A program made the translations under genes and the position numbers. From JAAXHF01 sp965242605 (GTDB lineage Bacteria; Desulfobacterota; Binatia; Bin18), in NCBI GenBank assembly GCA_965242605.1, contig CBDESS010000001.1:1116001-1180000 (forward strand): DNA of 64,000 nucleotides, written 5' to 3'. Shown here one piece after another: positions 7,900 to 15,925 of the stretch (within the stretch, counting starts at the first letter, position 1; each line of letters begins with the position of its first letter). Under the pieces are notes generated by a model. It saw only the letters and a program-made list of their open reading frames with translations. It was not told where the DNA came from and made no database searches.

Positions 7900-8568
7900 A
7901 TGGCATTGATTGATGATGTTATTGGTGGTCTTGAGAATCTATGGAATAATATGGTCGTCAAACTCAGAGGCAAGGAACTCGCAGTTCTTGGCGCTCGGGG
8001 TGTCGGGAAAACCCACTTGCTCGAGTTTCTTACGACCGGCGAGATTCCGGAGGACTATATTCAGACCATCCGTTCGAAACCAACCCCCTGGAACCGTTTT
8101 CAGCTTCGAAAATTGGACCTGAAAATCAAGGAGACCCGCGACTTGCCGGGAGGTCCTGACGCATATCGGCAATGGAAGGAACTCTTTTTTGAGGCAGATG
8201 TCATTTTCTATCTCTTTCGCATAGACAAGTTGATGGAAGATGATGCAGAGGCCAAGGCCCGGGTTCTGAGGGACATGAAGCAGATTGAGGGCTGGTTGGA
8301 AGACTGGCAGTCACCATACCCTCCCTACCATCCCTTCTTTCTCATAGGGACGCATGGCGACCTTGCCAATCCCGACTTAACCGCGCTTCCACCCAACGAG
8401 CGCGGGGAGCATGATGACAGGATTCGTGAGCTACCAGTCATCCAGGAATGTCTGCTGCGGGCAGGTGGTGGCCACAAAGCGGAACTTGCGTTGGGAAGCC
8501 TGAAGTCGCTTGAAGAGACCGAAGCCTTGGTAGTTGACATATTTAAACGGTTGGAAGGTCAGTTATGA
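7900..8568 (+). CDS. Small GTPase-like protein, copy 2
   Basis: This 222-residue paralogue of the gene at 6797 has the same Walker A GARGVGKT, DLPGG, GTHGDLAN and GSLKS motifs and near-identical stretches through the G domain. The N-terminus is shorter (MALIDDVIGGLENLWN), and small changes cluster around the region between Walker A and DLPGG (TIRSKPTPWNRFQLRK against TIREEATTWNRLQLQE), where switch I or an effector surface would lie. It is followed by the full-length membrane partner with a 4-nt ATGA overlap. Two diverged GTPases beside one intact partner suggest an ordered regulatory pair or a decaying duplicate; the sequence cannot decide. Confidence 0.8.
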   Translation: MALIDDVIGGLENLWNNMVVKLRGKELAVLGARGVGKTHLLEFLTTGEIPEDYIQTIRSKPTPWNRFQLRKLDLKIKETRDLPGGPDAYRQWKELFFEADVIFYLFRIDKLMEDDAEAKARVLRDMKQIEGWLEDWQSPYPPYHPFFLIGTHGDLANPDLTALPPNERGEHDDRIRELPVIQECLLRAGGGHKAELALGSLKSLEETEALVVDIFKRLEGQL

Positions 8569-9263
8569 GTAAAATGTCTTTGTCGTTTCGGGCGCAAAGC
8601 CTGGACAATCTCACTCCTGACCCTATGGAGCGTGATGGCAAGGCTCTTGAAGACCAGAAAGAACGCGAAATATTCGTTGAGGATATCTCACGGGTGTCAA
8701 TTAACGGCTCCCAGGTACGGGGTCCCAGGCAGGATTTTTTGTCCCCAATCTCAGCTGTTGGTAGCTTGGCTGTTGGTAGCCTGCTCGGACTGGGGGGGCT
8801 GGTCCTGCTCACTAGACAGGGTTCTTTGTCCCCAATCTCAGCTGTTGGTAGCTTGGCTGTTGGTAGCTTGGCTGTTGGTAGCTTGGCTGTTGGTAGCCTG
8901 CTCGGACTGGGGGGGCTGGTCCTGCTCACCAGGGCTGTTGGGGTGTCAAGGGATGGCTCCCGGGTACACCCGGACCCGGATGGGCGCATCACGGTGATTA
9001 CTCATCGTGATGAGTTCATTTTGGAAATCGACTCAGACCGAAAGGACTCGGCGGGCAGAATAGCGCCAATTATCTGCTACGGACTTCTGTCAGATGAAGC
9101 GCAGCCTGACGCCATTGTGAAGGCAATCCAAGGCTTTGCCGGTCGCATCGGCAGAGGAGTCTCGGACGAAGATGCGTCATCAGCACAGCGTGTGCTTGAA
9201 GAGTTGGTAAAAAAAAACACGGGGGCATGGAAGAAATTAAAAAACGTGCTGATCCAAATTTGA
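8565..9263 (+). CDS. GTPase-partner membrane protein with AVGSL repeats
   Basis: This 232-residue protein is coupled to GTPase 2. A polar N-terminal domain (about 1-58) is shared with the truncated copy at 7531. Two hydrophobic blocks follow, each reading SPISAVGSL...LLGLGGLVLLTR, and they look like two transmembrane helices made by duplication. The first block has two AVGSL units and the second has four, encoded by 15-bp tandem repeats. The C-terminal domain (about 145-232, starting near DPDGRITVITHRDEF) is soluble and alpha/beta-like. I know of no matching family. A membrane protein under the control of a small GTPase would fit an effector role, but this is inference. Confidence 0.75.
   Translation: MSKMSLSFRAQSLDNLTPDPMERDGKALEDQKEREIFVEDISRVSINGSQVRGPRQDFLSPISAVGSLAVGSLLGLGGLVLLTRQGSLSPISAVGSLAVGSLAVGSLAVGSLLGLGGLVLLTRAVGVSRDGSRVHPDPDGRITVITHRDEFILEIDSDRKDSAGRIAPIICYGLLSDEAQPDAIVKAIQGFAGRIGRGVSDEDASSAQRVLEELVKKNTGAWKKLKNVLIQI
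8752..8938 (+). repeat. 15-bp tandem repeats inside membrane partner gene
   Basis: A unit GCTGTTGGTAGCTTG (AVGSL) occurs twice in the first hydrophobic block and four times in the second. Each array is followed by a common segment encoding LGLGGLVLLTR. The larger block is itself duplicated. All units keep the frame, so slippage would lengthen or shorten a membrane segment by five residues at a time. Confidence 0.85.
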
Positions 9264-9343
9264 GAGAAGATGCAGAAGATCGGAAGAAAAATAAAAGAAT
9301 CAATGGCCACGCTTTTCGCAAAGCCCACCAAAAAGAGAAAACC

Positions 9344-10108
9344 ATGACAACGAAACCATTCCCTAATGATGCCCAGCGGCGAAGGGCTATCGTCGTTCTT
9401 GACCAGTCCGATATCGATCGTTGCGGGTTCGAAGACGGAGGCCCGGCTCTCTTGCTCAATGAGGAAATTCACGTTCTGGAATCTCCTGTACGAGACCCCC
9501 AGGGAATAATCCGGGATATTCTGGAGAGAGGCCTGGTTCAGCGGGGGGCCATTCTTGCCCAAAGTCCCTTTGACAAGGACAGATATGAAGACGCCGAACA
9601 GGCGAAAGAACTCTTTGCGCTTGCAAAGCACACGCATTTCTCCACGTTCTGCATGCATCTGGGGGCGCGCGAGGTAAAGATAGAGCAAATTCGGTTGAAG
9701 AAGACCTCGGAGACGAAGACCTGGACCGTAGAGGGAGGCGTTAAGGTGGTCAATGCTTCAGCCTCAGTCCAGCAAGATGAACCTGACGACTTCACCTCGC
9801 GATTAACGCTTGTCGACACTTTTGAAGGAGGACAGGCAAATCTGGAGGCTGCGGAAAAACTGTTACGACAGACGGGACTCCTCGGTGATCCCAATATGTC
9901 CGGGCTTCTCGACATGCGTCGGCCGGGGAGCAATCACAACTGGCTGAAGAGCCGAACCCTGACGCTGAACCTGTCGAGCGAGGCGAAGCGGAATCTCACC
10001 ATCATCGGGAATCTCCAGCTCCCTCCGTTCATCAAGCTGAAAGCCGACTATACGAGCGTCATCCGCGAACAGTCGGAGTATACGCTTACCATCACGGTAT
10101 GTTTCTGA
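9344..10108 (+). CDS. Unknown soluble protein, third gene of GTPase cassette
   Basis: This protein of about 254 residues has no recognised domain and no signal peptide or membrane segment. The N-terminal half (AIVVLDQSDIDRCGF, LLLNEEIHVLESP) looks alpha/beta, and the C-terminal third (SRTLTLNLSSEAKRNLTIIG, then KLKADYTSVIREQSEYTLTI) looks beta-rich. A start at 9227 is also open and would overlap the membrane partner by 37 nt with a very charged extension. I prefer 9344, where the fold-like sequence begins, but cannot exclude the longer form. Its position 80 bp after the membrane partner, in the same orientation, suggests it is the cassette's third component. Confidence 0.65.
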   Translation: MTTKPFPNDAQRRRAIVVLDQSDIDRCGFEDGGPALLLNEEIHVLESPVRDPQGIIRDILERGLVQRGAILAQSPFDKDRYEDAEQAKELFALAKHTHFSTFCMHLGAREVKIEQIRLKKTSETKTWTVEGGVKVVNASASVQQDEPDDFTSRLTLVDTFEGGQANLEAAEKLLRQTGLLGDPNMSGLLDMRRPGSNHNWLKSRTLTLNLSSEAKRNLTIIGNLQLPPFIKLKADYTSVIREQSEYTLTITVCF

Positions 10109-10261
10109 CCCCTTGACGCAAGAATTCCGGCTCCCGTGGTCTAAAACGCAATGCGGGGCCGCAAGACCGTCTCGGCTCCTCTTCATACATCTGTACCCAT
10201 ACCGCTCTCAGCCGGGGCGTCCGTTGCCGATTGCCCAGGGCTTGCGTATACTCCGCCCAAG

Positions 10262-12037
10262 ATGATGGACAGAGGGCATTGCATTGTGAGAAACGCGCTT
10301 GTCTCCTGGTCTGTGCGGTCGGTGTGTCTGACGGTCTGCGTGCTGCTTGGCCGCGGGCCGGCCCAGGCCGACCTTTCCCAATACGCCCCGTTTGTTGAGA
10401 CCGGCCAGCAGGGCATGGTCGTGACAGCCAACATCCAGGCCAGTCAGGCCGGGCTGGACATGCTGCGGCGAGGGGGCAACGCGGTTGACGCCGCGGTGGC
10501 CGCCTCATTTGCAATCAGCGTGACCCGACCGCAGTCCACCGGTATTGGCGGCGGCGGGTTTCTGCTGCTGTACCTGGCCCAGGACAAGACCGCCCTGGCG
10601 TTTGACTTTCGAGAGCGCGCGCCCTTCAAAGCCACGCGCGACATGTTCCTGCGGGATGGCAAGGCCGTGCCGGCCCTGAGTCGAACCGGACCGCTGGCCG
10701 TTGGCGTGCCGGGCCTGGTGGCCGGTCTGCTTGAGGTCCACGAAACATATGGCCGGCTGCCGCTCTCCGAGGTCATGGCCCCGGCTATCCGCCTGGCCGA
10801 GGACGGTTTTCCGGTCTATCCGTTTCTGGCCAGGGCCTTGGCCTACCGGGAGGAACTGCTCGGCAGCTCTGCGGCTACCCGGGCGGTGTATTTCCGGCAA
10901 GAGCGCATTCTGGCCGAAGGCGAGCTGCTGGTCCAGACAGATTTGGCCAACACCCTGCGGGCCGTTGCCGCCGAAGGCCGAGACGCTGTGTACCGCGGCC
11001 CGATTGCCGCCGCGATTGTGGCCGAAATGGAAGCCCAGGGCGGGCTCATCACCGCCGCCGACCTGGAGAACTATACCGTCCTGGCCCGCCCGCCGCTCTC
11101 CACCAGCTTTCAGAATGCCCAGGTCTACTCCATGCCGCCGCCCAGTGCCGGCGGGGTGCTGATTATCCAGATGCTGAAAGTGCTGTCGGGTTTTCCAGTC
11201 CAGAAGTTCGGCTTTCGTACCCCCACCGCGACCCATGTGCTGGCCGAAACCCTGCGGCTGGCCTTTCGAGACAGGGCGCGCTACCTGGGCGACCCCGATT
11301 TTGTCACAGTGCCGGTTGAGATGCTGACCTCGGACGACTATAGCAGTGCGCTGCGTGCCCGGATTGATCTGGCCAACGCCAGCCCCAGCCAGGAGATTCC
11401 TGACGCTCCGGGCACAATTGAATCAACCAGCACGACCCACCTGTCGGTCATTGACGCGGCCGGCAACGCCGTGTCAACAACCCAGACCGTCAATCTGTTC
11501 TTTGGCAGCGGCGTGCTCGTGCCCGGAACCGGTATTCTGCTCAACAATGAAATGGACGACTTCAACGCCCAGCCGGACGAGCCGAACGCGTTTGGGCTGC
11601 TGGGCAAAACCGACGCCAACGCCATTGCGCCGGGCAAAACCCCGCTCAGCAGCATGAGTCCGACGATTGTCACCCGCGCCGGCAAGGTCCGGCTGGTGGT
11701 CGGCGGTCCGGGCGGCTCACGCATTATCAGTTCGGTCCTGCAAGTCCTGCTCGGGGTACTGGCCTATGAGCAGTCGCTGCCGCAGGCCATATTTGCCCCG
11801 CGCATCCATCATCAGTGGTTCCCCGACCGGCTCGATGTGGAGGTCTGGGACAGCGCGCCAGACACGCCCCTGGTTGAAGCGCTCAAGCAGATGGGCCATA
11901 CGGTGCGGGTGCTCGAATCCGGCCCTGGCAAGTTCTCCCGCTTTGGCAATATCCAGGCCCTCAGCGTTGACCCGGACACGGCTCTCATCACCGGGGTTGC
12001 CGACCCCCGGGCCGGCGGACGACCGCGCGGGTTCTGA
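10262..12037 (+). CDS. ggt: Gamma-glutamyltransferase
   Basis: This periplasmic N-terminal-nucleophile hydrolase cleaves or transfers the gamma-glutamyl group of glutathione and related compounds. After ATG 10262 there is a signal peptide-like stretch (SVRSVCLTVCVLLGRGPAQA). The large-subunit signature GGNAVDAAVAASFAISVTRP is followed by GIGGGGFLLLY. The autoprocessing and catalytic Thr lies in STTHLSVIDAAGNAVS, and downstream GTGILLNNEMDDF and the oxyanion-region GGPGGSRI are intact, so the enzyme looks functional. It is about 590 residues long, normal for the family. An upstream in-frame ATG at 10151 and a GTG at 10286 are alternatives. Confidence 0.95.
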   Translation: MMDRGHCIVRNALVSWSVRSVCLTVCVLLGRGPAQADLSQYAPFVETGQQGMVVTANIQASQAGLDMLRRGGNAVDAAVAASFAISVTRPQSTGIGGGGFLLLYLAQDKTALAFDFRERAPFKATRDMFLRDGKAVPALSRTGPLAVGVPGLVAGLLEVHETYGRLPLSEVMAPAIRLAEDGFPVYPFLARALAYREELLGSSAATRAVYFRQERILAEGELLVQTDLANTLRAVAAEGRDAVYRGPIAAAIVAEMEAQGGLITAADLENYTVLARPPLSTSFQNAQVYSMPPPSAGGVLIIQMLKVLSGFPVQKFGFRTPTATHVLAETLRLAFRDRARYLGDPDFVTVPVEMLTSDDYSSALRARIDLANASPSQEIPDAPGTIESTSTTHLSVIDAAGNAVSTTQTVNLFFGSGVLVPGTGILLNNEMDDFNAQPDEPNAFGLLGKTDANAIAPGKTPLSSMSPTIVTRAGKVRLVVGGPGGSRIISSVLQVLLGVLAYEQSLPQAIFAPRIHHQWFPDRLDVEVWDSAPDTPLVEALKQMGHTVRVLESGPGKFSRFGNIQALSVDPDTALITGVADPRAGGRPRGF

Positions 12038-12055
12038 ACACATAAGGGAGCGGGT

Positions 12056-13231
12056 ATGCGCATGGACCTTGACTACTACAACCTTGAAGCACTCCTCAGC
12101 CAGGAAGAGCGTCTGGTGCGGGATATGGCCCGGCGTTTTATTGAAGACGAGTTCATGCCGTGTATCCAGAGTTGCTTCCGGGAGGGTCGTTTTCCCGTGG
12201 AACTGATCCCCCGCCTGGGCGAACTCGGCTTTTTAGGTCTGACCCTGCCGACCGAATATGGCTGCGCCGGACTCAATAACATCGCCTATGGCCTGGTGAG
12301 CCAGGAGCTGGAACGGGGCGACAGTGGTCTGCGCTCTTTTGCCAGCGTGCAGTCCTCGCTGGTCATGTATCCCATTTTTCAGTTTGGTTCAGACCAGCAG
12401 AAAACATCCTGGCTGCCCCGGCTGGCCACAGCCGAAGCGATTGGTTGCTTTGGGCTGACCGAGCCGGACTTTGGCTCAAATCCGGGCGGGATGCTCACCC
12501 GGGCCCGCCGGGGACGGGGCGGCTATGTGCTGAACGGCACCAAACGTTGGATCACCAACGGCTCCATCTCCGACCTGGCCGTGGTGTGGGCCAAACTTGA
12601 GGAAGACGGCACGGACGCGATCCGCGGCTTCCTGGTTGAGAAAGAGCGCCCGGGCTTCACCCGGCGCGACATTGCCGGCAAGTTCAGCTTCCGGGCCTCC
12701 GTGACCTCAGAGTTGATCTTTGAAGACTGCCGGATTCCCGAGGCCAACCTGCTGCCCAAAAGCCGCGGCCTCAAATCTCCCCTCATGTGTCTGACCCAGG
12801 CGCGGTATGGGATTGCCTGGGGGGCGCTGGGCGCGGCTATGGCGTGTTATGAGTCGGCCCTGGACTATGCAAGAAATCGCACCGTGTTCTCCCGGCCAAT
12901 AGGCGGCTATCAGCTCGTACAGGCCAAGCTGGTGAACATGATTACCGAAATCACCAAAGGCCAGCTGCTCGCCCATCGGCTCGGGACACTCAAAGACGCC
13001 GGGGCCATGCGGCCCCAGCAGGTCAGCATGGCCAAGATGAATAACGTCGCCACCGCCCTCCAGATTGCGCGTCTGGCCCGGGACATCCTGGGCGCGGTCG
13101 GCATCACCGATGACTATCCGGTCATTCGGCATCTGCTGAACCTGGAGACGGTCAACACCTACGAAGGAACGGAAGACATCCACCGGCTGACCATCGGGCG
13201 AGATGTGACAGGGCTGAGCGCGTTTGAGTAA
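12056..13231 (+). CDS. Acyl-CoA dehydrogenase, glutaryl-CoA dehydrogenase-like
   Basis: This is a flavoenzyme of the acyl-CoA dehydrogenase superfamily, 391 residues. It most resembles glutaryl-CoA dehydrogenase, which oxidises and decarboxylates glutaryl-CoA to crotonyl-CoA in lysine, tryptophan or benzoate breakdown. Signatures are LPTEYGCAGLNNIAYGL, CFGLTEPDFGSNPG, NGTKRWITNGSISDLAVVWAK, the flavin-contacting ARNRTVFSRPIGGYQLVQ, and the catalytic Glu in NTYEGTEDIHRLTIGR. It passes electrons to ETF, which is encoded at 27.8-29.6 kb. GGGAG precedes the ATG. The substrate is inferred from motif similarity. Confidence 0.92.
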   Translation: MRMDLDYYNLEALLSQEERLVRDMARRFIEDEFMPCIQSCFREGRFPVELIPRLGELGFLGLTLPTEYGCAGLNNIAYGLVSQELERGDSGLRSFASVQSSLVMYPIFQFGSDQQKTSWLPRLATAEAIGCFGLTEPDFGSNPGGMLTRARRGRGGYVLNGTKRWITNGSISDLAVVWAKLEEDGTDAIRGFLVEKERPGFTRRDIAGKFSFRASVTSELIFEDCRIPEANLLPKSRGLKSPLMCLTQARYGIAWGALGAAMACYESALDYARNRTVFSRPIGGYQLVQAKLVNMITEITKGQLLAHRLGTLKDAGAMRPQQVSMAKMNNVATALQIARLARDILGAVGITDDYPVIRHLLNLETVNTYEGTEDIHRLTIGRDVTGLSAFE

Positions 13232-13232
13232 G

Positions 13233-13892
13233 ATGGTCGGCCAGCGCACAGTCCATCGCGTGTTCCGCATCCTGCGGCGTGAGGCACCGGGCTGGAACGC
13301 TCCGGTTGTCACCCACATGGCCGCCCTGTCGCGCGATCCCTACCAGGTCCTCATTGCCTGCCTGCTCAGCCTGCGGACCAAAGACGAAACCACCGGCCCG
13401 GCCGCCCGGCGGCTCTTCTCGCTGGCCGACACGCCCGAGCGGATGCTGGGCCTGGCACCCGAACAGATCGAGCGCGCCATCTATCCGGTCGGCTTCTATA
13501 AAACCAAGGTCCAGACCGTCCTTGACGTGTCGCGTCGGCTCGTCAAGGAGTACGGCGGACAGGTCCCGGATGAGATTGACGAGCTGCTGCGCTTCAAAGG
13601 GATCGGGCGCAAAACGGCCAATCTGGTCCTGACCCAAGGCTTTCAGAAGCCCGGCATCTGTGTCGATACCCACGTCCACCGGATTGCAAACCGCTGGGGC
13701 TATGTCTGTACCACAACTCCCGACCAGACCGAGATGGCACTCCGCAAAAAACTGCCCACACAGTACTGGATCGAGATCAACGACCACCTCGTCGCGCTGG
13801 GCCAAACCATCTGCCACCCGACCTCGCCCCGGTGCAGCCAGTGCCCGCTGGAACGCGACTGTGCCAGGCTGGGGGTTGTACGCCACCGCTAG
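13233..13892 (+). CDS. nth: Endonuclease III (DNA glycosylase/AP lyase)
   Basis: This base-excision repair enzyme removes oxidised pyrimidines and nicks abasic sites. It has a helix-hairpin-helix (LLRFKGIGRKTANLVL) with the catalytic Lys in GIGRKTAN, the catalytic Asp in CVDTHVHRIANR, and a C-terminal [4Fe-4S] cluster loop with the C-x6-C-x2-C-x5-C spacing (CHPTSPRCSQCPLERDC). The start is ATG 13233 or TTG 13224, the latter overlapping the dehydrogenase stop. The 3' end overlaps the long form of the next gene. Confidence 0.95.
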   Translation: MVGQRTVHRVFRILRREAPGWNAPVVTHMAALSRDPYQVLIACLLSLRTKDETTGPAARRLFSLADTPERMLGLAPEQIERAIYPVGFYKTKVQTVLDVSRRLVKEYGGQVPDEIDELLRFKGIGRKTANLVLTQGFQKPGICVDTHVHRIANRWGYVCTTTPDQTEMALRKKLPTQYWIEINDHLVALGQTICHPTSPRCSQCPLERDCARLGVVRHR

Positions 13893-15124
13893 CTCTTCTG
13901 TCCCGGCCCGTCTCTCCCCGTACCAGGCTGGTGTGGGTCGGCCTGCTGTATTTTGCCCAAGGGCTGCCTTTTGGGCTGCTGTTTGAGACCTGCGCGGTCT
14001 ACTTTCGCACCCACGGCCTGAGCCTCACCGGGATTGGGCTGATCAGCCTGGCCGGCTTGCCGTGGACGTGCAAGTTTCTGTGGGCCCCAGCCGTTGACGT
14101 GTGGGGACGCCGGCGGACCTGGATTGTGGCCTGCCAGGGCCTCCTGGGGCTGGAGTTGGCTCTGCTGCTGGTGTCTGATCCGACCCGGATGAGCGGCCTG
14201 ACCTGGCTGCTGCTGCTCACCTTCGCCTTTGTAGCCGCTACCCAGGACATTGCCATTGATGCGTATACGATTGAGCTCCTTAACGAAGAGGAGATGGGGC
14301 CGGCCAACGGCATCCGGGTCACGACGTATCGGCTGGCCCTGATTTTTGCCGGCGGGCTGGTGGTGGCGCTGGCCGGCCTGATCGGCTGGCGGGCCGCCTT
14401 TGGGGGAGCCGCGGTGCTGCTTGCCGCGCTGGCGTTGTTGACCACACAGGCCCCTGAGGTGAAAAAACCCGGTCGGCCAACCGCGGCCGGCTGGGCCGCC
14501 CAACTCCGCCGCGGCTTCGTTGGACCCTTGCAGAGCTTCTGGCAGCGTCCCGGCGTGGTCCATGTCCTGCTCTTTGTGCTGAGCTTCAAGCTGGGCGATA
14601 TGGCCTTGGGGCCGATGGTACGTCCCTTTTGGGTTGACCGGGCCTTCACACCCGTCCAGATTGGAGCGATACCCGGAACGCTTGGGGTGGTAGCGACCAT
14701 TGTGGGCGCGCTGCTCGGCGGCCGGCTCACCCGGCGTTGGGGATTGTTTCGTGCCCTGTGGACCCTCGGTGCCGTTCAGGCCGCCTCCAATCTGGTCTAC
14801 GCCGCCGCGGCCGCCCTGCCGCCGTCCACGCCACTGATGTACACTGCCTCCGTCGTTGAATCCCTGTGTGGCGGGCTGGGGACCGCGCCGTTTCTGGCGT
14901 TCCTGATGCGCGTGTGCGACAAGACCCGCGCCGCCACCCAGTATGCCCTGCTGAGCGCCCTCTTTGGCCTCAGCCGCTCGGTCTCCGGCGCGGCCTCCGG
15001 CGTGTTGGCCCACAGCTTGGGCTATACGGTGTATTTCACCGCGACCTTTTTCCTGGCCTGGCCCGCGTTTCTGCTCTTGCCGTGGGTGCGAAAGTGGATC
15101 AGGCAGGAGAGGACTGAAGAATAA
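13832..15124 (+). CDS. AmpG-like MFS transporter
   Basis: This is a major facilitator with about 12 hydrophobic segments. The opening LYFAQGLPFGLLF and GLISLAGLPWTCKFLWAPAVD match the AmpG/acetyl-CoA transporter branch, whose members import muropeptides or carry acyl-CoA-type substrates. The loop DIAIDAYTIELLNEEEMG is also typical. The start is uncertain: 13832 overlaps nth by 61 nt, and the conserved part begins near residue 30. The last 45 bases of the gene (15067-15111) are repeated after the PvuII-type system at 16916-16960, so the gene kept its 3' end when that system inserted. Confidence 0.88.
   Translation: MQPVPAGTRLCQAGGCTPPLALLSRPVSPRTRLVWVGLLYFAQGLPFGLLFETCAVYFRTHGLSLTGIGLISLAGLPWTCKFLWAPAVDVWGRRRTWIVACQGLLGLELALLLVSDPTRMSGLTWLLLLTFAFVAATQDIAIDAYTIELLNEEEMGPANGIRVTTYRLALIFAGGLVVALAGLIGWRAAFGGAAVLLAALALLTTQAPEVKKPGRPTAAGWAAQLRRGFVGPLQSFWQRPGVVHVLLFVLSFKLGDMALGPMVRPFWVDRAFTPVQIGAIPGTLGVVATIVGALLGGRLTRRWGLFRALWTLGAVQAASNLVYAAAAALPPSTPLMYTASVVESLCGGLGTAPFLAFLMRVCDKTRAATQYALLSALFGLSRSVSGAASGVLAHSLGYTVYFTATFFLAWPAFLLLPWVRKWIRQERTEE
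15067..15111 (+). repeat. Left direct repeat flanking PvuII-type island
   Basis: This 45-bp sequence (starts GTTTCTGCTCTTGCCG, ends GGCAGGAGAG) encodes the C-terminus FLLLPWVRKWIRQE of the transporter. It recurs with one mismatch at 16916-16960, starting immediately after the methyltransferase stop codon. The pair brackets the restriction-modification genes. Confidence 0.92.
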
Positions 15125-15137
15125 ACCTATCGAATTG

Positions 15138-15194
15138 CTATGCCCCGCCCCTGCCTCTTCGCCTCCCCCTGAACAGGTCGTGGGGGAGAGGCCT
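15138..15194. repeat. CTC/GGGGGAG-type palindromic repeat in nuclease tail
   Basis: The sequence GCCTCCCCCTGAACAGGTCG, followed by TGGGGGAGAGGC, forms an interrupted inverted repeat. It resembles copies near 51190 and 61116. It encodes the extra C-terminal tail of the PvuII-like nuclease, so it apparently inserted at the end of the gene. Confidence 0.6.
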
Positions 15195-15677
15195 GCCCCA
15201 AATCAGCCTGCCCGTCTGGGCGACATAGGCCAGCGGTATCTTCGGGTTGTTGATGTCCTTGCCGCCATCGTTGTACCACTTCGCTTCCCAGTTCACATAA
15301 AATTCTTCCATATTCTTGGGCGTCATCAGGTAGATCGCAAGCAGTTCAATGTCCTGATAAACGGCGAAAATCCACGGGACTTGGCGATACTTCTCGATAA
15401 TCGCAGGATTCATGTGATGGTGGGTTGAGAAACTCGTGGTGAGATTGATGTTGACCGACTTCATCTCGTATTCCGTACCGCCGTTGTCGCGCGCGTCATT
15501 GCCTTCACGTTCCGGGATATTGGTCAGGCCGAGGAAGAGCAGGACCTGTAAGGTCTTCCCACCGTTGTCCTGGAAGATATCGTTGATGCCGTGGCGGGTG
15601 GCGAGTTCCTGGTACCGGCGGATCGCTGGCCAAAGGATGTTCAGTTCATCGGCGTCAGGATGCGGTTCAAACTTCAT
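15138..15677 (-). CDS. PvuII-type restriction endonuclease
   Basis: This is a type II restriction enzyme homologous along its whole length to R.PvuII, which cuts CAGCTG. Near-identical stretches include HGINDIFQDNGGKTLQVLL, FSTHHHMNPAIIEKYRQVPW and GGKDINNPKIPLAYV. The catalytic residues are in place: Asp in REGNDARDNGG and Glu and Lys in TEYEMKSVNI. The homologue ends soon after this point, but here a tail of about 20 residues (RPLPHDLFRGRRRGRG) is added, encoded by a palindromic dispersed repeat. The start overlaps the controller gene by 4 nt, which is the usual C-R arrangement. Specificity is inferred from homology. Confidence 0.93.
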   Translation of the reverse strand: MKFEPHPDADELNILWPAIRRYQELATRHGINDIFQDNGGKTLQVLLFLGLTNIPEREGNDARDNGGTEYEMKSVNINLTTSFSTHHHMNPAIIEKYRQVPWIFAVYQDIELLAIYLMTPKNMEEFYVNWEAKWYNDGGKDINNPKIPLAYVAQTGRLIWGRPLPHDLFRGRRRGRGGA

Positions 15678-15898
15678 TCTGCCTCCCGCAGCAGGTCTAC
15701 AGGAGACATCTCAAGCGCGACGGCAACGCGCTCAATGTTGTCAATTGAGATATTACGTTCGCCTCTCTCGACCGAACCGATATAGGTCCGGTGGAGCCCG
15801 CAGGCGTCTGCAAGCCCCTCTTGGGAGAGGCTGCGTTTCACCCGCTCCCGGCGCATATTCCTGGCGAAACGTGTTCGCAGGCGCAGGCTGGTTTTCAC
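15674..15898 (-). CDS. Restriction-modification controller protein (C protein)
   Basis: This 74-residue helix-turn-helix (XRE family) regulator resembles C.PvuII. The recognition region SLSQEGLADACGLHRTYIGS and the typical VERGERNISIDNIERVAVAL follow a basic N-terminus. C proteins bind operators between the divergent C/R and M genes, first activating and then repressing, which delays nuclease synthesis until DNA is methylated. The start is GTG 15898. It overlaps the nuclease by 4 nt and diverges from the methyltransferase. Confidence 0.93.
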   Translation of the reverse strand: MKTSLRLRTRFARNMRRERVKRSLSQEGLADACGLHRTYIGSVERGERNISIDNIERVAVALEMSPVDLLREAE

Positions 15899-15925
15899 GC
15901 CTCAGAAAAAAGCCTGTTGCAGCCG

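Noticed and set aside
13889..15013. 374-residue minus-strand frame
   Set aside because: It is antisense to the AmpG-like transporter and is Gly/Gln/Pro-rich with no domain, a typical shadow in GC-rich DNA.
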